The notes under the pieces were generated by a model. The model did no database searches. It was not told the origin of the DNA and saw nothing but the letters and a program-made list of their open reading frames with translations. Both the position numbers and the translations under genes were made by a program. A stretch of DNA of 20,000 bases from Chrysomallon squamiferum (Eukaryota > Mollusca > Gastropoda > Neomphalida > Peltospiridae): positions 3,972,887 to 3,992,886 of the forward strand of contig CM022666.1 in assembly GCA_012295275.1 (NCBI GenBank), in the 5' to 3' direction. Positions 1 to 20,000 of this stretch are shown here, piece after piece; positions within the stretch are counted from its first letter, which is position 1; every line of letters starts with the position of its first letter.

Positions 1-319
1 TTTCAGTTGTCTCTTGATAATCTTAACCTACATGCCTGTATTATATATTCTATACCAAGATCTGATGTTGCTAACTATAGCGCTTACAAAAGATACACGT
101 TCTTTTCTAATAATACGAATATAAAAAAAAAATGTGGTTTATTACTCCTGGTAAAGAGTTGATCCTGCAACCCAACCCAGGGAAAACTGTGACACCTGTT
201 GCCATGGTTCCAGACTCGAGTTTTTAATTGTAGCCATTTGTGCTGAGTTGCAGTGGTGGGCGATGTTATCAGTGATCTGTGTACATGATAGTCTGGGATA
301 TCACTCGCAGTCTGTCTGT

Positions 320-790
320 CTGTCTGTGCTGAATGTGCATTTTTTTTTCTCTTGTCTCGAAAAGTTCTCTTTCATTCTTCTGTTTCTTGTTGTTGTTTTT
401 TTTAAATTCTTTTTTTTTTTTTTTTTTTCCTGTTTTACTGTCTGTCTGTCTCTTGTTTCTATTTTCTGCTATTTCACTGTCTCTTTTTTTAATTTTTTAA
501 ATTTTTTATTTGTTCCTCTTTTTTTTAATCTCTATCTCTTTTTCCCTTTTCTTCTATTTTTTTAGCTGTCTGTTTTCTTCTATTTTTGTCAGGCATTCTC
601 ATTTCTTCCATTTCTTTCTCTTTTTTGTTTATTTTTCTTTCATTCTTTTGTTTATTTTTCTTTTGTTCTTTTGTTTTTGTCCATATCCTGTTTTTTTTTC
701 TGTTTCTATCATGTGTGTCTTTTTTTCTGTCTGTCACTCTTTCTCTTCCATTATTCTTTTTATCAGATTTTTTATTCCTTTTGAAATAAC
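320..790. repeat. Pyrimidine-rich low-complexity block
   Basis: Nearly 470 bases of the + strand are mostly T with C-containing interruptions, including several TCTG/TGTC runs and long T tracts. Frames in it read as Phe/Leu/Ser-rich strings, which is what T/C-rich DNA gives, so I do not treat them as proteins. Confidence 0.75.
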
Positions 791-1167
791 ATAAATTGAA
801 TTCAAGATTTATTTCATTTTTTTTTAATTTCTCTTAATGACGTTAACATTTATTTTCATTCTATTGCTCATTATTGACATTTAATTTATTTCTCATTGCC
901 TTTTGTTGTGAAAAATAATGGATTGACATTTTTTATTGCATATATAAAATATCTATTAAACTGTTAGTGCAAAGCAATTAAAAGTGAAGAATTAGTTTTT
1001 TTCAGGGCATTCTCTCTACCTCTAACAAACACACACACAAACAAAAATATACACGCACATACATACATGCATATATACATCAGGGTTCATGCAAGTGGCA
1101 ACCTCTTGTACTAAACCTCACCTTACTTTTAACCACTGGCAAAGTTATAATAATAATGATCATCACA

Positions 1168-1219
1168 ATCAATCAATCAATCAATTAATCAATCAATCAA
1201 TGATGATGATGATGATGAT
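1168..1219. repeat. (AATC)n followed by (GAT)n microsatellite
   Basis: A run of AATC units passes directly into GAT/TGA units. Simple tandem repeat with no coding signal. Confidence 0.85.
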
Positions 1220-2339
1220 CAAAAAAATTCTTTTCCATTCCTAAAGTACATCCATATATTTAAGAAGGCCTTTCCTGGGCAAATACAATAATTACCTCCA
1301 AGGTCAATGACCTGTTTAGTTTTCATTTGTTTTAAACAAAGCAGAAGAAAAAGTGCTTACAGAAGATACGGTTGACTGCACTTCCTGTGAAATGCAGCCT
1401 GGGAGACTTTATTTTTAAGTGATTTTTATTTTTTTAAATTTCTTTGAAAAAAAGAAAAGAAAGGGCTGTTGGGATGAAATGTGCATGTCAGAATGACAAA
1501 ACACCATGTTACAATGACATGAGACAAAAAGAAAAAAAAAAAAAACAAAACAAATCAAACAATGTGCTTGTTTGTTGTACAGAATATTTGGTCCTGTTTA
1601 AACATTATGTCTTCTTTGATATATATATATATCAGAAATGGTATAATACAAGAAAAAGGGAGGGAGAATTTTGGCAATTTATTTTTATTTAGATCTTTTT
1701 AAACACAAACACAAACATATACATTTTCATTCAGACATGCACGCATGCACGCATCTTCAACAAATTTTATATGTGCAAAATTAAATGAGACTGCTTTGAG
1801 GGTTTCGGTTTCTGGTGAGAACTGGGACAAAACCATTTAGCTAGAATCGGGCAGCATGAAGTGCGTGCATGTTATGCACATGTGTACTGCATTTACTTCA
1901 GTGTGATTCAGCACATTGACGTTGCAGAAATATGCTCATAGAAGAGATAAAAACTTTCAGTTGGGGAAATTATCACGGTTACGGTTTCTTTACATTTGTT
2001 TTGATGGGAAAAAAAACAACAACAACAACAAAAAAAAAAAAAATAAAAATGAAAGAAAAAAATTTGAAAGAGAAGTTGAACATCACTTCTAAAATTCATG
2101 AATCCGAAAATCACAGAAATTACACTTTTTGGATGGTTTAGTGTAAATAAACTTTACATCATGCAGAAATTGGTTAAACATGTTTCATAGAACCGTACTG
2201 AGGCTATGTTTATAAACTGGATATGAAGTGTAAATGGATTTCATATTAAAGTTATTTAATTAAATTCAGAAATCAAAAAAAAAGTTAATAAATCTTTTGC
2301 CTCCAGCCTTTTGGAAAAGAAAATTTTAATCTGTATATG

Positions 2340-2367
2340 TATTTAAAAAATAAAATAAAATAATAAT

Positions 2368-2402
<35 letters not shown>

Positions 2403-2440
2403 TAAAATAATAATTATAACAACAACAACAAAAAGAAAAA
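2340..2440. repeat. A-rich TAAA/TAA/ACA low-complexity tract
   Basis: Imperfect TAAA, AAT and ACA units run together, with several AATAAA strings on the + strand. This is one of the few stretches in the window where the TAAA rather than the TTTA phase lies on the + strand. Confidence 0.75.
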
Positions 2441-3394
2441 CAATCCATAAAAATGTGTTTTTAATCTTGTTCAAAAATAAAATTTAACTAGAGTCATTTT
2501 TTCTGCCTGTTCTTTGTAACTAACATAGTTTAACTCAACCCATTCAGCGAAAATGATTTATGTTATTACCAGATTGCATGCAGAGTTAAATTTGCTTACA
2601 AATCATTTTTCATAAGTGTTAAAAATAAAGAAAACAAAAAAAAGATACAGTAACATATGTCTATGTAATCAAAATAGCTGTTTGATAGTCATTCAGTACG
2701 AAATAATTTTTTAAAATTCACTTTTCAGTAATTATTTTTGGAATAGATGGCGATTATATTGGTAATATATAACATGGTTATTTGTTTACATACACTGAAT
2801 AAAGTTTGGCCTACATTCGTTATAATACAAGTGTCCATGTAGTTGTATTTATGTAACTAAATATGTGTAAGCCTATGTTTGTGTATTTATCTGCTTGCTT
2901 AAGACATTCCTTGTATACTTACATAAATAAATGTAATTATGTTAAATTTATGATTATCATACACACACACACAAAGCAAACACACACCAAAAAAAACAAA
3001 AACAAATAATATAACCACAACAAACACTTGCAAATGCTCATTATCAAAAGCACCGATGATGATAAACATATTAAAATGATCTGTACAGACCATCACAGTT
3101 GTTCGTTCGACATCTTGTAGCCATTATTATGTTCACACACACAAAAATACTTGTAAATACTCCACATTACATGCATTCATCAGGAATGTTCTGGGAAATG
3201 ATGTATTCAAGCCACTGCATTTTTTCATTGTTTCAGCTCAGTGCTTGCATCAGCCCAACATTTCATTTCTTCCATTCATACGTGTGGTAAACATTACAGC
3301 CCATTGTAACCAAAAGGAATCGTTCCTTTATGAACTATAGCAATGTAATTCACAGCTGGAGAAATATTTTTTCATGTTGTTGTTGTTGTCGTTG

Positions 3395-3450
3395 TTTTAG
3401 TCTTCAGTGTATGAAATCTGAGAGAGTGGAAGGTTCTCAGTTCGAATCTG
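3395..3450 (+). repeat. Possible tRNA-derived SINE head (degenerate)
   Basis: The string AGTTCGAATCT at 3439-3449 resembles a pol III B box (9 of 11 positions against GGTTCGANTCC). About 41 bases upstream, TAGTCTTCAGTG resembles an A box. The spacing suits a tRNA head. It follows a short (GTT)n run and no clear SINE body or tail is evident, so this may be a relic or chance. Confidence 0.25.
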
Positions 3451-3499
3451 AATGATGTAACTGGTTTATTAATTGTTTTTATTTATATTATTTTTATTT

Positions 3500-3505
<6 letters not shown>

Positions 3506-3531
<26 letters not shown>
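3506..3531. repeat. (TA)n microsatellite
   Basis: Uninterrupted alternating TA dinucleotides directly after a TTTTA-rich stretch. Confidence 0.85.
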
Positions 3532-3619
3532 CTTCTGATAATTGTTAACAGTTTCTGGTGATTGTGTGGATTTGCTTGTTTGAGTTTTTACGTATGTGTT
3601 AATGTTACTGTCACTTTTT

Positions 3620-3632
3620 GTGTCTCTCTCTG

Positions 3633-3673
<41 letters not shown>
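3620..3673. repeat. (TC)n microsatellite
   Basis: Alternating TC with two G interruptions near its start; followed by a short (GT)n and TCTG stretch up to about 3710. Confidence 0.85.
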
Positions 3674-3676
<3 letters not shown>

Positions 3677-4446
3677 AGTGTGTGTGTGTCTGTCTCGCTC
3701 TTTCTGTCTTATAAGAGTTTCGGAAAACAGGAAATGTATAAATCAAATTTTTTTATTATCTATAAATTGATTATTTTTCAAAGTACATGCTTTGACTTAA
3801 TAAACAAAGATTAAAAACTGATGTGGCATACAAACTGCAGCAATTGAGAACACACTGTAGATAATGATCAAAGGACCGATTATGATTTCTCAGTAACTTG
3901 TCACATAAACCATTTAATAGCATTACTTAAATATACAACATGAACCCAACTTTGCATTCAGCCTTCATCTGACAGATATCTCATAAACTTGAGAAAAAGG
4001 AAGAATAAATATTTAACTGTATTTCAATAATCAATATTAATAGAACAACCTTTAGCCTTCACTCTGTAAGCTTCAGTATCGGTTAGCAGTAAGTAACTTT
4101 TTATGTGCACCTGCCCGTAGACAGGAGAGCATTAGCACAGCCTTTGATGCTAGGACATCAGATATGTCAACAAATTACCATTAAGGCAACATAAAAAGCA
4201 AACAGCTGTCTTGTTTGTTTTGTTATTTAATTATTTCAGCAAGAATAAAAGTACAACCTATGTTGCACTAATCCCTCTTGACAGCAGGCACTCAGTTCTG
4301 ACAGCTTTGTAATTCTTTTGAAGTGTGGTATGTGGATTTAAAAACAATAAAAATAAATATGGACGAAAAATAGCATACAGTTTATCCTGGCTTAGAATGT
4401 GTGTCATTGCTTTTTGGTTTTTGTTTTGTTTTCTTCTTTTCTTTTT

Positions 4447-4570
4447 ATTATTATTATTAGTAGTAGTAGTAGTAGTAGTTATAGTAGTAGTAGTAGTATT
4501 AGTAGTATTAATAGTATTATTAGTATTATCATTAATATTATCATCATCATCATCATTAGTATTATTAGTA
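4447..4570. repeat. Imperfect TTA/GTA/TCA trinucleotide array
   Basis: About 120 bases of three-base units drift between TTA, GTA and TCA. The frames read as Val, Ser or Ile homopolymers, typical of a triplet microsatellite rather than a protein. Confidence 0.85.
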
Positions 4571-4645
4571 GTATTATTTGTGCCATATCAGTTAAAAATT
4601 ATAGAGCTTACCAAAATAAAACAGACATATCTATATTAAAAATTT

Positions 4646-4697
4646 TTCTTCTTCTTCTTCTTCTTCATTGTATTGTTGTTGTTGTTGTTGTTGTTAT
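4646..4697. repeat. (CTT)n then (TTG)n microsatellites
   Basis: Seven or so CTT units are followed after a few bases by eight or so TTG units. A second short CTT run lies at 4768-4790. Confidence 0.85.
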
Positions 4698-5160
4698 TAC
4701 TGTTAGTTTCGGCATCATTTTTTTCAAGCTTTACACAAAGTAAAGCCAACAATGACTTTAAAATATTCTTCTTCTTCTTTTTCTTCTTTAAAACTACCAA
4801 TACTTCAACTACTTCTTTCATTATTTTTTGCTCGCATCACTTAAACAACTTATCAAAATATCTTTGTTATTTTGACGTCTGAATGTGGAGATTAGTGTAA
4901 GATTGATGTTTTAATAAGCTCTCCGTAAATTACTTTTATTATCATCTGACAGTTATGGCAAATATCTGACATTCATGAGAAATACAAGTCTTTGTCAAAG
5001 GAGTTGTTAGACTTCTAATAAAACAGTGTCACAAGGGAGATAATCTGACATTTTTGATGGCCAGGTGTCATTCAGTTTCAGTAGAAATGATTTTTAGAAT
5101 TTTAAAATTAATCTTAAAAAAAAGTTCATAATCTCACAGGCTGGCATGCACAGACAGACA

Positions 5161-5190
5161 GACACACACACACACACACACACACACACA
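5161..5190. repeat. (CA)n microsatellite
   Basis: Alternating CA dinucleotides preceded by a few CAGA units. Confidence 0.9.
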
Positions 5191-5286
5191 ACACTGATAG
5201 ATATATACATTTTATATACATTTTATATATATTCATTAATATATTTTATATGCATATGATGATATATGCATACATACACATACATG

Positions 5287-5287
<1 letters not shown>

Positions 5288-5370
<83 letters not shown>
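5288..5370. repeat. (TA)n-(GA)n compound microsatellite
   Basis: About 43 bases of pure alternating TA join directly to 40 bases of pure GA. Both halves are uninterrupted, suggesting high mutability. Confidence 0.9.
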
Positions 5371-5373
<3 letters not shown>

Positions 5374-5496
5374 TTTAAACAGAGAAACACAAGCATATTT
5401 AATGCTTCTGTTTTAAATGCTTATTTTTTGTTATAATAATTATAATAACAAGATCAGATGAAGACAAAGAATATGTAATAATAGTAAATAAAAAAA

Positions 5497-5511
5497 TAAT
5501 AATAAGACAGG

Positions 5512-5542
<31 letters not shown>

Positions 5543-5569
5543 CAATAATAATAATAATAATAAGACAGG
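5497..5569. repeat. (AAT)n array flanked by a short direct repeat
   Basis: An AAT array with an internal ACAAC interruption fills the end of the intron before exon 1. The string AATAATAAGACAGG occurs on both sides of it, about 59 bases apart, suggesting local duplication by slippage. Confidence 0.7.
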
Positions 5570-5601
5570 TTTTGTAAATTCTGAAATGATTGTTTCTGCA
5601 G

Positions 5602-20000
<14,399 letters not shown>

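Larger units (their letters stand above)
1..5601. other. Upstream non-coding region or intron, repeat-rich
   Basis: No exon of the FNDC3 gene, nor any other gene, can be supported here. The first exon in the window begins in the middle of a codon, so the coding start must lie further upstream, and this stretch is most simply part of an intron. It holds a pyrimidine-rich block (about 320-790), (AATC)n and (GAT)n at 1168-1219, an A/TAAA-rich block (2340-2440), (TA)n at 3506-3531, (TC)n at 3620-3673, GTA/TTA triplets (4447-4570), (CTT)n and (TTG)n (4646-4697), (CA)n (5161-5190), and a (TA)n-(GA)n compound repeat (5288-5370). Open frames in this stretch are low-complexity translations of these repeats. 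Confidence 0.7.

Noticed and set aside
130-225. Open frame with a string like LILQPNPGKTVT, faintly like the VQVNPGETFT block of FNDC3 N-termini
   Set aside because: No pyrimidine tract or good acceptor precedes it, no usable donor in the right phase follows it, and the frame soon stops. The similarity is short enough to be chance.
4060-4115. Exon-like stretch ending in a GTAAGT-type donor
   Set aside because: The phase needed to join exon 1 (phase 1) contains a stop; the open frame has the wrong phase and no resemblance to the family.
4325-4882. Overlapping long open frames on both strands
   Set aside because: They are translations of GTA/TTA, CTT and TTG triplet arrays (poly-Val, poly-Ser, poly-Leu, poly-Asn).

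Overview
The window is nuclear DNA of an animal. It is very AT-rich and packed with microsatellites and homopolymer runs, and it carries part of one spliced gene on the + strand. The protein pieced together from 14 exons reads as the N-terminal to middle part of an FNDC3-family protein (fibronectin type III domain-containing protein 3A/3B). I recognise it from the conserved proline-rich N-terminal segment, the basic linker and successive FN3 domains with FNDC3-type signatures. The species is unknown. Compact introns, TTAGGG-type repeats, abundant (TTTA)n, (GA)n, (CA)n and (GTT)n arrays, and an FNDC3 diverged from vertebrate copies would suit a mollusc or other lophotrochozoan, but that is inference only.

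Layout. Bases 1-5601 hold no exon I can support; they look like an upstream intron or 5' region full of simple repeats. Exons 1 and 2 (5602-5762, 6389-6593) encode the conserved N-terminal segment and a Pro/His-rich stretch. Exon 3 (9808-9936) encodes an Arg-rich linker and exon 4 (13703-13830) an acidic linker. Exons 5-7 build FN3 domain 1, exons 7-10 domain 2, exons 10-12 domain 3, and exons 12-14 most of domain 4. Exon 14 runs off the right edge. All 14 exons join in one continuous frame (567 complete codons plus one base). The start codon, the remaining FN3 domains and the C-terminus lie outside the window.

The points most worth a second look are these: an exact 84-bp-period triplication that copies the whole 3' splice site in front of exon 3; a GC-AG intron after exon 7; exon 3 as a frame-neutral cassette with a weak donor; a repeat present twice (11.8 and 15.1 kb), the first copy overlapping an exon-like, phase-compatible open frame; an interstitial TTAGGG tract; and loss of the usual FN3 core Trp in domain 1. 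I saw no second gene, no convincing RNA gene, and no sign of a bacterial-type system, virus or intact transposon. All exon borders come from reading splice motifs and frame by eye and need RNA support.
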